Positions 12,381 through 26,636 of a DNA stretch of 64,000 bases are shown here, in pieces. How positions within the stretch are numbered: position 1 is the stretch's first letter; every line of letters begins with the position of its first letter. The stretch spans positions 7,919,001 through 7,983,000 of the forward strand of contig JACCIC010000003.1 in NCBI GenBank assembly GCA_018907035.1, given 5' to 3'. The position numbers were made by a program, and so were the translations under genes. The DNA is from Sycobia sp. Sy_11 (Eukaryota > Arthropoda > Insecta > Hymenoptera > Epichrysomallidae). The notes beneath the pieces were generated by a model, which was not told where the DNA came from, searched no databases, and worked only from the letters and a program-made list of their open reading frames with translations.

Positions 12381-14619
12381 GAGCTTTGGAAGGACCCGAC
12401 TTGGCTTTTATTTTAATTGCAAAAGCTGTAGTTTTCTCGTATTCGGCCAGTGTGCGGGAATTGGCTTGCACGAAGAACAGCTTCGGTAGTGAAAATGTAA
12501 AATTCATCCTTTTCGACGATCTACAACCGAATCTGAATCTTCAATATTGATAATTTGTGCAGGAGGTATATAAAAACATTTTGAGACAAAGCTGTCGGAA
12601 ATGTAATCGAGGTACAAGTACTTTTTGAAGTAAATTAAAGATTCGTAGAACCTATAAGTTAACTAGTTTTTTGTTACCAAGTACATCTTTTCTTGAAACT
12701 ATTGTCTCAAATGAAAAATGTATACTTATTCAATGAAATAAGAACTCATCTAAAATTTGCACTTCACACAATTCACGAAGATATTTAGATGATAACAGCA
12801 GTTACTTAAATTTTTTATATATAATATTTATAATATAAATATTATTATGGTATTATCATTAACTAAAATTTAAAAAGAAACACTTTTATACTGATTAAGT
12901 AAAGTATAAAATTTAATAGTTTTTTGATAATACAAGTAATGCGCTATAAAATGTAGGGCATATTCCTCACGAAGACTAATTAAGAACTTTATTGTCGGAC
13001 AATCAATCTTCAATAACGTCGAAATGAAAAACTCCACCATTGTACCGTTACCTTTTTTTTTACTACAGCGTATAAAAATGTACTTGCCAAAGAAATAGAT
13101 GCGATACGCTTTACTTTTAGAGAGTATTAAAAGTGCAGTGTATTAGATATTAATTTAATAAAAAAATGGAATACTTATATGTTATATTTATTTGATGTAT
13201 ATTATTATTTTGATAAATTTGAATGTAATTTCATTGTTGTTCTGCTTTAATCATAAAATATTATAAAAATGTTCATCAGCAATGATAGATTGAAAAAATT
13301 TCAAATATATTTTGCATATATATGAACAAATGTGAAAACAATAACTAATACCAATGAAATTTATCGTTCAATTTAAGTTGTGTTGACAGGGAGTAAAGCG
13401 CGCTTAGAAGAAGGCAGCATTTATGCGGAAAGGCGTGAGGAAGTCACAGGGGGTTGATGGGAGAGGAAAAGGGCTGAAAGATGAAAATTCAGAAAATTGG
13501 GAATGTCACTTGGGAAATCATTCTTGGGATGGCTGGGAAAATCACATAGACGGAGCTGTAAGAAAATCGAGTAAATTCACATACTGTAAATGGGCGCATA
13601 ATTGCGCATATATGTCAACCGTGCAATGATGTGACCAGTTCAGTGATGAATAATATTAAAAAACTTTTCATTCGAAAGGGCATGTGTAGATTGTTTTGAA
13701 CTGTGAATTTTGACTATTGAATTCTAAATGGATGAGCAAATAGAATATAATGAAACAACAATACGGAAACAACAGTTTATAAACCTGCATCTTATAATCT
13801 CACCTTTTCAAAGAAACAAGTTGTTTTGAATTATACTGCTACATTAAAATATTATTTATGTAACATAAAAATAAAATAAATGTACAGAAATAATTTAACG
13901 TAATATACTATTGACAGGTACTTAAAAATACTCTGTAAACTGTATAATTCATTACTTTATTTTTAATGAGACGTATCATTATTTATTAAATTTTTATATA
14001 TACCTTACAGTTTAAATTTTTAATATATTACTAGAATTGTTATATTACTAGAATAGCACATTGTTATAGTTTATTATTCATGTGAAAATGTTATATTTTT
14101 CTGAATTAGGGCTTTCTTGAATAAAAAAGATATTGGTACTACATGGGATACATAAAAATACTTGTATAAAAAGACGTATAATCTAGTTTATCTGCTTTAC
14201 TGGCAAAGATGACGACTTTATATTATTAATTGTACCTGTTGATTCTACTAACTGATTTTCGAGACATTTTGAATTTATATGATGAAAGATTTTTATGAAT
14301 CAGGCCAAATTATGATTTTGATAAAATTTAATTCCAATGAAATAAATATAAGATGCTTCATTTAAAATTACTAATACTTAATACACTTTATGTTATTGTT
14401 AGCTCCTTTTTAGGATATGATTTTGCTTTGTCTTAATTATCAATATTTCTCTTAAAAAAATAATTTATAATTTACTGACAAAAAAGTTCATTTATTATCT
14501 TTTCGATCTTCAAGTTCACAAATTTCAACGTATTCCCTTTCAAGAATCATTAATTTAATAATAGCAACGATTAAATTTTGAAAAATACATTTCTTAGGAA
14601 TATTTTGCGGGCAAATCCC

Positions 14620-15020
14620 ATTTATCGGGACGGAATCGAAGCTCAAGCGGCATCTTCAAAGACGCGAAGAAGGTTTCCTGTTTAACGACTCGCCGATAAT
14701 CAGTTCTCAAATACTCGAATATCCCTTCCGCCGTCTTTCACGTTAAACGACATCTCGCGAGATCTTGTACTTTCAGGCGCCTCCTAGCCCCCGCCCCTCC
14801 CCCCCCACCGAGCCCACTCTTCCTCCGTGCGCGCCATAAACTCCGTTCGAAGGATGGGATAATTAAATCTGTCAATTAACGGGATTCGTTACTGAGAATC
14901 GCGAGAATTCCGATATCGCGGACTGCGCGGATAATGGATCTTAATTTGGAACGGAGAAAGGGCGAATTCAAATGGCCCGGAACCCCGATGAGAGATAAGA
15001 TATCGATTGTCGAGAAATAG
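14620..15020. other. CpG-rich island with ATCTCGCGAGAT palindrome
   Basis: CpG-dense stretch with a perfect 12-bp palindrome ATCTCGCGAGAT at 14752-14763 and a C-rich run near 14790-14810. The core TCTCGCGAGA is a known vertebrate promoter word; its meaning in insects is uncertain. No coding signal was found. Confidence 0.3.
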
Positions 15021-16056
15021 GGAAAATTGCCTTATTAATTCGCTATGTGTATATATAGTCGAAGATCAAGATTTAAAGGTTGGTTAATCAGTGTGTACAA
15101 CGATGGCGATGCGCATAAAGAGTATATTTTTAAGACGATTAAATCTGTATTTGAAATATGACATAGCGGTAAATTTGACAGTTTAACGAGAATATATTAT
15201 GCTCGAGTTATTTTATAATATAATAAAATTTGAAACTGTTATGAATTTAATGAATATTACGAGCTATAACTTATAAAAAGCAGCAAAGGCCAGACATTGG
15301 TAATACTATGAATACGATTTCATTGTGTTATTCTTTTAATTGTGTAAATTTAAAAAGTTATTTGATTCGATATTTTCATGATTCAGACCCGCCATTCGTG
15401 ATTGAAATGCTGTGCGTTTGGTATTACTGACTTTTGTTAAAATAAATAAACTATGAAAAATATTGAGAAAATCGCAAGAAATGTTTTTTTTTCTTTACAA
15501 ATACTCTTAAAATAGACCACGAATTTCATGTTCCATTTAAGCTTTAGTATTACACACAATAAAATATCTGCTCAAATTTATGCAAGACTTTTGCCAAGGA
15601 TTAAAAAAGTCAGATTTAATTCTTGATTAGGTATAAAAACATTCTTATTTATACTAGTCGATATACGCACTAGTTTCCTATACGAAAAAATTTAAATGGA
15701 AATCTGCTGTTTTCCGCCGTGAAAATTGCGCTGTACACTTGTACCTTTCGTCCCGAATTAGACTGCAGTATAGTTTACTGCGTCAATGGTGAGCTGTGCT
15801 ATTTTTCGTCGCGAAATAAATTCCACTAATCTCCGTTAGACGTATGATTGACAACGTTATTTTAGACCTCGAACGTGTTTCTGCAAGAGCGCTCTGTTAT
15901 CGTATCCTGACGCGGCCCGGTAAGAACAATGGATTCTTTTGTCCCCGCATAATTAGGAAAATATTCAATTTATTCATGATTTTAGACGCGCTTATTATAT
16001 ATGGCATGAATAATAAATTGCAGCCCTTCGTTACAGTTATTATACACAAGCATGTA

Positions 16057-16058
<2 letters not shown>

Positions 16059-16106
<48 letters not shown>

Positions 16107-16108
16107 AT
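16059..16108. repeat. Compound (TA)n(TG)n microsatellite
   Basis: About 17 TA units followed by about six TG units. Confidence 0.95.
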
Positions 16109-16657
16109 AACTAAATTAGAAAAATCTATATACAAGAATCTGGACATCGTGAATACTGACACTTAATCTTGAAATTTTTCAATTTCCAGCGAAGGTTTTT
16201 CGACATACAGGGTGATGTGCATGCCCCTCAAATATATTTATACATTTGTATTTATATTTGTACTTACATCTCCTATATTTAAACAATATCACAGGTAAAT
16301 AATCCTATGATATGCGGCGTGAAATTCTGAACGATATTGATAAAAAACATTTTATTAAATATAAAACTATAAATGTTAGAGCTGAAAATGCAAATGACGA
16401 GCCTGGTGGAAGAAACATATTTATAATAGAATATAATATAATAATAGCATAAAAAATTGTAATGAAGATTAATAAAGATTATTTTGCAACTCTGACGATT
16501 ATTCGTTGATATGCGTAATTCTCTATTATGATCCATCTGTTCTAAGAGTTTTCTCTCGTATGGGGATATATTGTGCTTTTTCGAAACAGTCAAGCATTAG
16601 TTGCAGCGAAAATTTTACAAAAATCACACAAGAATGTCAATTGCAAGTTTAATTATA

Positions 16658-16660
<3 letters not shown>

Positions 16661-16702
<42 letters not shown>
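16661..16702. repeat. (TA)n microsatellite
   Basis: About 21 TA units, in the intron about 110 bp past the exon C donor. Confidence 0.95.
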
Positions 16703-16706
<4 letters not shown>

Positions 16707-16812
16707 TTAAGGCTAGATGATCCAAGACAATCGTTATTTCAGGAGCGATCATTAAATTATAGCGACGAAGGCGCGCGGGGATGATACCGACGTCGTTATA
16801 ATCGCGACTCAC

Positions 16813-16952
16813 CAATTATTCGTAGATGTTTTCCGCCCAGGCAGGAGGTTTCGGTCGTCTGCAGCGACAGGGGCGCGGTGAAATTGTCGAGGAACGCGTC
16901 GACGCGCGAAACATCTATCCCACGCCGCTCGCACGCAGCTCCTAGCAGCTCC
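16813..16952 (-). CDS. Exon C of PLEKHG5/GEF64C-like RhoGEF (second half of RBD-like fold)
   Basis: A 140-nt exon with acceptor GATTCCAG|GGAG and donor ATTG|GTGAGT. It completes a Val codon with exon B (GT+G), then encodes 46 residues from ELLGAACERRGIDVSRVDAF through FTAPLSL to GGKHLRII, and ends with one base. The pattern LL..AC..RGI....V..FLD....PLSL......GG..LR is that of a Raf-like Ras-binding or ubiquitin-fold domain: helix, central strands, then the last strand. Wording and spacing agree with the RBD-like domain of PLEKHG5 as I know it (LL..FERKGI..., LDQSNTPLSL..., FGGHYLRV). That domain lies N-terminal to DH-PH and may sense a small GTPase or serve autoinhibition; no function can be assigned from sequence alone. 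GC content is far above the flanks. Confidence 0.95.
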
Positions 16953-18779
16953 CTGGAATCGAAACATATAAATTTATACATTTAAAATTTAAACTACATT
17001 CCATGTGCAAAATATCTGTGCGTGTATGTGTCTGTATTTATGTTGTAAACAAGTTTAAATAATGGATTACATTATTTGTGAGTTTTGATTATTGCCAGAC
17101 AGGCACAGGGGTTGGGGCAGGTAATTCTCTCTTATATAATTATTGACAAGAATTATCGGAAATGTTATTGTATCACGTTCATTATATGTCGCGTATAAAG
17201 CAACTATGCGAATGAATTATATATCTCAATGCTGATAATATATTTAACAATTTTTCAGTTAATTTTAAAATAAATTTGCACAAATGTAGATTTGAATTTG
17301 TAAATGCAGTATTTTTACGAAACTTAAAATATCCCGTATAAAATGTTATTACTTCAAAGTACGTGAGAGAAAATGTAGAAGAAATAAAAAATAAAATTTG
17401 AAAAAAACTTACGGCTTTGACACCCTGAATTACAGCTGTACGCTTTCTTGTGTAAAAATTAAAGTGAACCGAATTTGTTTTTTTTTATGCTAATATTTTA
17501 CAAGGCTCTTCCAGCTGAAATTTTTTAATTTAGTTTATATTTTTTCTCTAGATTAATTTGGCAGAATAACAACTCGCCGCTGTATGGAATATTTACATTT
17601 CTAATTTGCTGAAGATTGAGAGAGAGCTGGCGTGAAAGGTAGAGATGGAGGGTAATGTTCCACGCAACATTAAGTGGTAAATTAATTCTTACAAAAGTGA
17701 ATTAATTTGTGCTTGTTTATTATTTAATAAGGTTAATAGGTTTTTTTTATTAAAAATTGACAAAAAATAATATTAAAACATTAGTAGTTATCAGAAACCA
17801 TCAAGGAATAAATATATTGTCGAACTGAGCAGCAATGTTCTCATTATTATTAATATCTATCATTATTATTGTAAATACTTTATATAATTAAAAAAAAAAC
17901 AAAAACAAGAAATGACTTAATTGTATCATAAATATATAAATATTTTTGGAAGGCCAATATTTAATAACAAAATCATTAATCGATAATTAAAAATAAGTGC
18001 GTTTGAATAATCATAAAATTTTATATATAAAATAAAGTAATACCCAGATTCATTAAACAATAATTAGTAACTTATGAGAAGCTGGTAAATTAGAGGGTTA
18101 TCCACTTGTTCTGTTACATCTACTTGATGTCTATCCGTATTTCATTATTTGTAGATTTTCTACTTACAACTACTTTACAGTCTTGAGCTCTCGTCAGAAT
18201 ATTATAATCCATCAAAATAACTATAAAATTAAAGCGGTTTTACTCAGTTTTATTATAGTAATTTCTATAATATTATTTATCAAGTAATCGATTCGTGTAT
18301 ATAGATATATATACGAATGCTCTGTGCATTTCTATTATTGATTTGAATTCTCATTAAAGATCCGTAGGAATGGATATAAATATTTAATTTATTCGATATT
18401 CGATAATTCAAATGTAGCAAACATAGCGGAAAGAGCATAATTGAAACATAGATCGATCTAGTGAATAGTTCGACATGCCAAAAAAAAAAAACTGTTTCAG
18501 TCCATGCCTGAATACAAATAGACACTGATTCGCTCGTACAGGAATAAAACTCGAAGATTTACCGAAAGCTGTCAACATCGATATTTCCAATATCGGCAAA
18601 ACCGCACATTTCATTCGGCAATTCGTAAATTCACAAGCGTCATCTTCGTTACTGAATTAACAGATTTTTGAACAGCGGGATATCTCGATGTAATTTCCCC
18701 GCTACTCGTCAGCCCTATATTTGTATATTTGTATATATTGCTATATATGTATATATAGCAATAATTAATCAGGGCGTTT

Positions 18780-19180
18780 CTCTCGCGGAACAGGTACAAT
18801 TGCCCCCAAAACCGTACTGCGCGCCCGTTCGGCTGGACTCTCGACACTTACGTTATTTACAACCTGCCCGCGGGCTCTCTCTGAAATACATATACATATG
18901 TATATATAACATATCATTTAACTATCGATCATCCTTTGCGCTATAGTGTTACGCGCGATCGCGCACACCGAGGCGACGTGCCCCCCCCCCCTCGGTGCGT
19001 TATAGGCGCGATGGCTATAAGAAGATATAGGGGCGAAACGGGTAAAACAGTCGAGCGCGCATATTAAGCCCTGCAGTTCCGTGCAACCGGCTTAATTCAT
19101 AATACGCATAATTCGCCAGACTTCCCCTCCGACCCGCTCGCGGGCGTTTATAAACGTAATTGCGCGAGGTCTATATACAT
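18780..19180. other. CpG-rich island in intron
   Basis: CpG-dense stretch with many CGCG and GCGCGC words and a C12 run near 18980. It is followed by a (TA)n, more CpG-rich sequence and a (CT)n array up to 19.58 kb. No splice-bounded coding frame was seen. Confidence 0.3.
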
Positions 19181-19189
19181 ACATACACA

Positions 19190-19193
<4 letters not shown>

Positions 19194-19228
<35 letters not shown>
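19194..19228. repeat. (TA)n microsatellite
   Basis: About 17 TA units embedded in a CpG-rich neighbourhood, unlike most other TA arrays here. Confidence 0.95.
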
Positions 19229-19231
<3 letters not shown>

Positions 19232-19389
19232 CACATCGGTGTATGTGATAATTTAGCGGAACCTAATTCATTATAATGCGTACGAGCGCTGACGAGAGTA
19301 CTTTGCTTTTGCCCCTCTCCCCAGAAATCGCGCCGAAGCGCGTCCGTGCTTTGTTTTCCAGCGCGTTCACCCACGGGATCTACACCGCG

Positions 19390-19392
<3 letters not shown>

Positions 19393-19430
<38 letters not shown>

Positions 19431-19440
19431 TCTTTATCTC
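19393..19440. repeat. (CT)n microsatellite
   Basis: About 20 CT units with small interruptions at the right end. Confidence 0.95.
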
Positions 19441-21170
19441 TCATCCTCTAGATGTCTTCGTTTAATAAAACGGAGCACGGGAGGGGGGTGAGGGTCTTTT
19501 AATGTGATCCGATAAAGCGCGCACAGACACACATACACACACGCACATATAGACGCGCGCGAAAAGGCTTTCTCTCTTTATGGCCGCGTGCTTACGAAAC
19601 CGCTGTCGTTCGTTCTTTATTGTTATGAGAATGAAGTGTCCCGTACTTTTGCGCAAACTCGTATAAAATTGAGTCGAATAATTGCAAGCTTTCAACTTCA
19701 TATAATATATTACGTATTTCATAAATCTAGAAATAAATATAAATCGAAATCTATATTTGCAGGAGTCTAATCAAGGGTAGTAGTCTAGAATTTTGAACAA
19801 ATCGAATTCTGTACTTCTTGCTGAAAGGATGCTTGGGAACTTCGAATAAATGAGTATTTTTATCTAAATTTGAAAACATAATATTGAGTTCGTTTGGCAT
19901 TACATATCGGCTCCAATCCCAGAATTTTTTTCCGAAGCCAAGGCTGTTTATTGAACTCGTAGAACGATGCTTGATGCATGCTCGAGCAACAAAACTCGAA
20001 AAGCAATTATTTAAGAGGAAAATTTGAACTTAAAGATATGCTGCTTTATGGTTCCGCGATAGCTGACTAACGGTAAAAAGTTTTTTAATAATGGCTTTTC
20101 TCATTTTCCAGTATCTGTAATTTATTTGGAAACTTGAAAGGAATTTTTCTCGAAACACGACTTTTTAAATCGTCACGAACTGCGTGTCGAACAAGAATTT
20201 TCCGTTATTTTCATTGGAAATTTTAGCCGCATGCTTAAGATGAAATTTTAAAAAGAATAATGGTGGATTGTTTGTTGACATATTGATTGCGAATATATTT
20301 AGAAACAAATAAGTGACGCTTTGTTTTTAAAGCGAAAATGGCACAATTTATTCAAGTAGTGTCACTTAATGAACAAATTTCAATATTTTGTTAAATCCGC
20401 TGCCTGTTTTTCTAGATATGTAAATAGATTACGTGATTTTATTTTCTTCGTTGTTCCGAAATGAAATTTACACCAGTTATGTTGTTTGCTACGGGTACCA
20501 CAAAGTAAAACCGCCTCGGTAAATTGACCTTTAAGTCGATATTTTTATTATTTTTGAATAAAAAATGTTACTTAAATGCATGCTGAATAATATTCTTAAA
20601 TACTATTATTATAATAAAATCAGTCTTTCAACCTGAAAAAAAGATTTAAAAAAAAAAATTCGATGATTTTGATAAAACCGTTACAGTGGGAGTGGTGTAA
20701 TTCTTAAAATACAATTGGTTGACAATGTCGAATCAATATCAGTGTGTTATTTTAATTCCATTGAGAATTAATATGTTTAAGCATTATTGATTTTAGTTTT
20801 ATGTTTCCTATTACTTAATTCGATGGTACAATATTCAGCGATATTGATTTAAATCGAACTTTTGCAATATTTTTATACTACATTTATTTTATATACTGAT
20901 CGTATAGATTAATCAAACCATTATTATTAGATAAGTTCATCCTTAATATAGTTTTTTTACGTATTTTTCTAAATGTTATTCTTTAAAAATTATGTAAGAT
21001 ATTTTTCTTAGTTTCATATCATATAAAAAGAAATGTATCTATGACTTCTTTTTCTATATGTTTTCTTCTTTTCTATGCATGGCTATATTGCGTTAGTTTG
21101 CTGATAAATATTACAGTTGTCTAGGAGGAAAAATGCGATTTCATGTGATGGAAAGCGATTGTCAGAACTG

Positions 21171-21171
<1 letters not shown>

Positions 21172-21217
<46 letters not shown>
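21172..21217. repeat. (TA)n microsatellite
   Basis: About 22 TA units. Confidence 0.95.
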
Positions 21218-21220
<3 letters not shown>

Positions 21221-22875
21221 AATTCATTAAATTTCTATTGTTTTACTTTTAATAGCTAAAATAATATTTAAGTTTTTACATTATAAAAAAAACAATTCAA
21301 ATACACTTGACTTGACGAATGAAACATTTAGTATAATTCTTTTCCCGTAAACAATAATATATATTTAAAAGAATTGTTTTTCGTAATTATTTTTTTTTAA
21401 CTGTAATTAAACATTTCGAGAATTTTCAGTTTAGATTTCGGAAACCAAAAGTAAAAAAAAGGAAAAAGGAAATGCTAAAAGGATTGTGAGGGAACTTTTA
21501 AAAGCTCGTTAATTCCTCTGTTTTAATGCGTCATAATACGCGACGTAAAAGCCGAGAAGAAGAAAAAGCAGTATCGTTCCGTTTATTAATGCTACATTGT
21601 TCCGCTCTGTCTTCGCCATCGTTAACTGTCTAATAGGAAATTGAATGAAATTGCTTTCGCCGCCTGATTTTTATTCGTCCCGAAATAAATCGCGCGGAAT
21701 ATTTCGCGTCATCGTTTCCATCCAACTTACCGTAGACAAAAAAATCTGAAATTAATAGACCGAATAGAAGAATATAGGCGAACTACATATGTATGAAGTT
21801 TATAATTAAACGGTATAACATATTTCTAAATGTTTGTTCAATTAATATATTATTTTTATCTTATTAATGATTTTCAGAAGATGAAATAAACCAAAAAATT
21901 AGTTAAATTTGTTCACTCGTACTTATTTCAATGATCCGATAAATTCGTTAAATTGACAATAGATATTAGAAATTAAGAAGCCAAAAAAAGTTATTGCAGT
22001 TAGAGCCTGGATGAATATTTTTGAAATAACTCATCAATTCTTTCAATTATCGAAATCTTATTTCGACTTTGATTTAATAAAATTAATGAATGAAATTATC
22101 GCAATCGATGCATAATTCGATATAATAATTCAAATACGTAGATTAATGATTAAATCTTTGAGAAATCAAAAAAATGTCCTTTCGTTAACAATATATTGTT
22201 AAATCATCGTTAGGCAAGGTCGTATAAATCATGATATTTTATTTATATTTTTCTTTCTCTCCCGGACCGCCTATAAATGAAAGAAAATCGAGATTTAATC
22301 CGACGGAGCTCTAACCTACTACGGTGTAACATAAGCTCAAGCCGTTTTGAGAAATGTTATTGTAGTTTGAATAAGGGAGCGGGTAAACGCTTTTGCCGAA
22401 AATCTTATTGCGAAAGAATGACCGAGCGCTCCCTTGCGGGCAAAATGGATTTAAGATTAGGTTTTTCTTATATCGGACAGCTCATTTTTATCTAGATCAA
22501 TTGACGAAAAGTAAAAGTATATATTACTGAGAAAAGAGATACGATCGCCCATTTGCAATAGAATAATATTACTTCGATTGTCATTGTAGATAAAATTCAT
22601 TTTTTATTAAATTCTTGTCATTTAGTTTCAATTTTTTTTTGTTTGCTGTTTAACATTTATAATTTTACGAAATACCCTAGAAGTATCAGATGAAAGATAT
22701 ATATTATATAAATTATCTGTATATACAGTACGGAAGCTCGCCCATGCAGGGGAAAGTAATAAAAGAGAGGGAGAAAAGAAGACTGAACGATTGTCCGACA
22801 AACAATGCAAACGAAATGGCTTGCGCGGTAAACTCAACAAAGCGACATGAAAATTGCGCGGCTTAATTCTCCCCG

Positions 22876-22939
22876 TCTTTCTCTCTCTCTCACTGTCTCT
22901 CTCTCTCTCTCTCGCTCTTTCTCTCTCTCTCTCTCTCCC

Positions 22940-22988
<49 letters not shown>
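22876..22988. repeat. Interrupted (CT)n followed by (TA)n
   Basis: About 104 bp of CT-rich tract with CA, CG, CTTT and CCCT interruptions, then a short TA run. It is one of the longest pyrimidine tracts in the window. Confidence 0.95.
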
Positions 22989-22989
<1 letters not shown>

Positions 22990-25150
22990 CACAAGCTGAA
23001 AGTTTCACCGGTGCGTTCGTTCCCCACCTCCCGCATGATTGCATCGCGGAGTTATTTTCCATTTGCAATGAAACGACTTTGCAAGTGTCCCATCTGCATG
23101 TAACGTGTAAAACTGATTGATACGGAGCTCATGTGCGATAATCTGCGAGAATGCGCGTATCCTCCAGCGAATGCGGCTATATGCTTCCTTGTTTCTGTTT
23201 TGTGAAGTAGCAAATGCTCAATATTTTATTGAAACTATAATGTAAATTTCGTTAGATTAAGAAAATCTTGAAATTGATCTATAAATGTATATCTCATACA
23301 TGAGAGAAATTTGACGAATTATCGTTCAAAATTTGATAAGATTGACAAGGGCATGCGGATCTATTGCAATAAAGTAATTTAAAGCGAAAAACAAGATTAT
23401 TATTAATTTGACATGAAATCATTATCTTCCGTTACGTGCGTAGGTTCTTCAGTAGTTCCTAATTATGTACTTAGAAATTTATTAAATACATCGAAAATTG
23501 TATGTCTCAAAACAGCAATAAACAGGCAAGGCATCGACCACGTAATTAATTTTGTAAGACAAGTATGTATTAAGTATAGCGTTGTCAACCAAATTTCGGA
23601 ATATTGAAATTTAATTATGATGAGCAGGATTACATTAGTTTTGCAGGAGCTGATATTACTTAGATGTCTCGTCGCCAAATTCGAAGGACATCTAGTCAGG
23701 AGCTGCTTCTAAGTAGATAACTTATATGTATAATTACATAACTCTGAAATAACTTCGAAAACTTCGAAATTTCGAAAATTTCGACACAACTAAAAAAACG
23801 CCAAATATTGAAATTCAAAAAAAATCAATGATGACACTGAGAGTACCCCCAAGCATACGGCTTACTTAACATATTGAAAAAGTCACTTAAAATCAAGAAT
23901 TTAAAATAGCAAACTCTAAAGCCAGCTAAACTGATTTTGATAATCAAAATATTGAATTTTATAAAATCGTAGATAATAAAAAAAGAAAAAAAGGTCATGC
24001 GACCTATGTTGACTCAAGAAATATAAAAAGAGTAATTATCTATTCGTAATTCTTTGCATTCGACTTTACATCAAACTCATAATAGTAATAGATCATTATA
24101 TAAGAGAACTTTTGAATAAATTTAACAATACACTTTCAGCTAGCAAAAGTTGATTATTTTCTAAAATAAGAAACTCACCTCGACGAAAGGTACTCGTGAA
24201 TAAAATAACATTGACCTAATCGAGTAAAAATTTTAATAAAAGAATCCACTTAAATGCGGTATACATTAGATAATTAAATTGATTTCTATTGTGTTTCTCA
24301 TTCACCTATTCAAGAATATAATTAAACATAACAAAAAAGTATAAAATCATCATTACTAGTTTTTACTTAGAACAGCTCATTCTTACTCATAAATATCTAT
24401 TAACAAATGTAGTAAAGTATGTAAATTGTTGATTAATTAGTCAAAATTTCAAAAAGCTAGAAGACAACTCAAAATATAAAAAAAGTAGACTGAAGTTAAT
24501 GACCGTTATTATATTATTTAACTAATTATTATATATTCGAAGAGTATATATTCCAATAATATATTCGCCATATTATCTGTGTAATAAAAGCAAAAAAGGT
24601 TAAAACGTCAGGAATAAAATATTTGATTATAAATAAATATAGTTTTCTTATTCATGGGATTTCTTATTCATTGACGCGGAATTAATCACACGTTTGGAAT
24701 TTCGATTTTAATTTTTAAGCTGCTGCCTCTATTCCTCAAACATTTCAATCGTTGTATAGAAATAAAGTTTTCCAACTGTTCTACTGGTTGGAAATTCATC
24801 CAACTACAAGCTCTAATGAATGGGCAATAGTTTTAATCCCGATAGGTTTCGCTCTGTATATAAAGTATGGCCACCAGTTAGACCTTTGAAATAATACAAT
24901 TTCCGAAATAATTCAGAAAAATTAAGTGTGTTAAGTTATTAGAATCTTTTAACAAATACAAGCGATAAAAAACATCGATTAGTAAATTTTATATTATAAT
25001 TCAGTTATTATAATAGACTTCACTGGAATTGCTTTAGGCTTGAGTGGTTTTAATACTCATCGAAATATTTCAATATGACAGACGTCATAATCTAGATATT
25101 CTATCTGACTTAAGTGTACCCATATCTATTAGCGACATCGGGGACAAATT

Positions 25151-25153
<3 letters not shown>

Positions 25154-25207
<54 letters not shown>
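25154..25207. repeat. (TA)n microsatellite
   Basis: About 27 uninterrupted TA units. Confidence 0.95.
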
Positions 25208-25209
<2 letters not shown>

Positions 25210-26594
25210 TACTTAAAAGCTCTTTATGAACTTTTAATGATTTTTTTGTTATTTGCAATTGACTTGTCATAATATAAATGAATAAAATATACGTAATAAT
25301 TATTTGCGATAACGACAGTTATCCTTACCGAAACCGATACAAAGGACTTTCCTTGGAGAAAGTCTAACAATGATTCGCCGTTTTAATTTTTTCTCAAAAT
25401 ATTTTTTTCACCTTCATTATACCGAATAGAACTTTATCTCTATCATGTAGTCACTAGCCATTCACATCTTGTTAAACTCACACCTTGCACCATCATGCTT
25501 GGTGCTAAAGTAGATCGCAAAATGAACCGACTCCAGCGCGATGCAAAATTTACTGTCGCGCCGGCGAGACATGCCGATCCCTCGCGTCCTTCTTTCTCTC
25601 TCTCTCTCGCAGTACACTAAAAAACACGTATACACACTGTTTATGCTCGTGAAAATACAGAGGCTAAAACTGTGATACAAGTTCCTTTTGCGAGTATACA
25701 GTTTTACTATACTTGACAGTTCCTTCACGTCGACGGGAAATATTAAAGGAATAACGAGTGATCGTAAGCACCGTTGATGCCTTTACCAGCTTTAAAGATT
25801 ATATTAACTGATAACCTAAGAGCGCGTTTGGATGAAAGATAGAGCGATACGGAGAGTAAGAGGAACAGATCAAAGACATTGGTATGAAAAGCATGTACAT
25901 GTAAGATGTTCGTAGGCTATATCAGGCAGCTTCGATATGTTCTATTTCAATAGCTTCTCGTTCGCCAGGGGCGTTTGTGTATATCCTCGCCTAAAATTCG
26001 AGAATAGCGTAGGCTCTTGTACATATTCCATGTATAGTTGAGCTTAACATATTTTTTTTCTTTGTTTCTCGCTTTATTTATAGCGCGAGGCGTATGCTAC
26101 GATTAATTCTTACGATAAGTCAAGAGTCTTCTTGCACTATTTGACGACATTTACGCAGCAAACTGCTCCATTCGAAATAGTAAGAGTAATTTTTATTCGT
26201 CGTAAGTACTGGCTTGCCATGTGAATTCGCGATTACTACGAATGTATGCACGATTAATAGATCGAAGAAAGTTCGAGGTACAAATTCAATTATGTTCCTA
26301 TATTAAAGTATACTCTTTTTTTTACGTAAGTACAAAGTTCTCACAAAGCGTGCCTCCTTTTTAATACTGAAAATTATTTTACTCAAATTTATTACAAATT
26401 ATCTTAACGGTTCCGCTTTAATGTACACCTCATTGTACATCGCAAATTGTATTTCTTTGAGTGGAAATGGATATGAGCACTTCCTCTTTAAGGGCTATAA
26501 ATATCTCTCTTTCATCGTTTCCTTTATTTCAACGTGGTCGATTTATTTTTATTATTATTGCGCTTATTATTAAAAGATACAGATACAAAAATAG

Positions 26595-26596
<2 letters not shown>

Positions 26597-26635
<39 letters not shown>
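26597..26635. repeat. (TA)n microsatellite
   Basis: About 19 TA units. Confidence 0.95.

Positions 26636-26636
<1 letters not shown>

Larger units (their letters stand above)
8304..16812 (-). other. Intron between exons C and D (8.5 kb)
   Basis: AT-rich intron with (TA)n arrays at 8604, 10354, 16059 and 16661, and CpG-rich patches at about 11.93-12.38 and 14.62-15.02 kb. No extra exon is needed: C ends with one base and D supplies two. I saw no RNA gene or recognisable transposon in it. Confidence 0.7.

Noticed and set aside
12065..12550. 161-codon plus-strand frame
   Set aside because: High CpG keeps several frames open; no motif, no flanking splice sites, and an opposite-strand frame overlaps it.
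16206..17432. CAGGGTG words in opposite orientation 1.2 kb apart, like mariner ends
   Set aside because: Only about 7 bp match, and exon C of the gene lies between them, so they are not the ends of one element.
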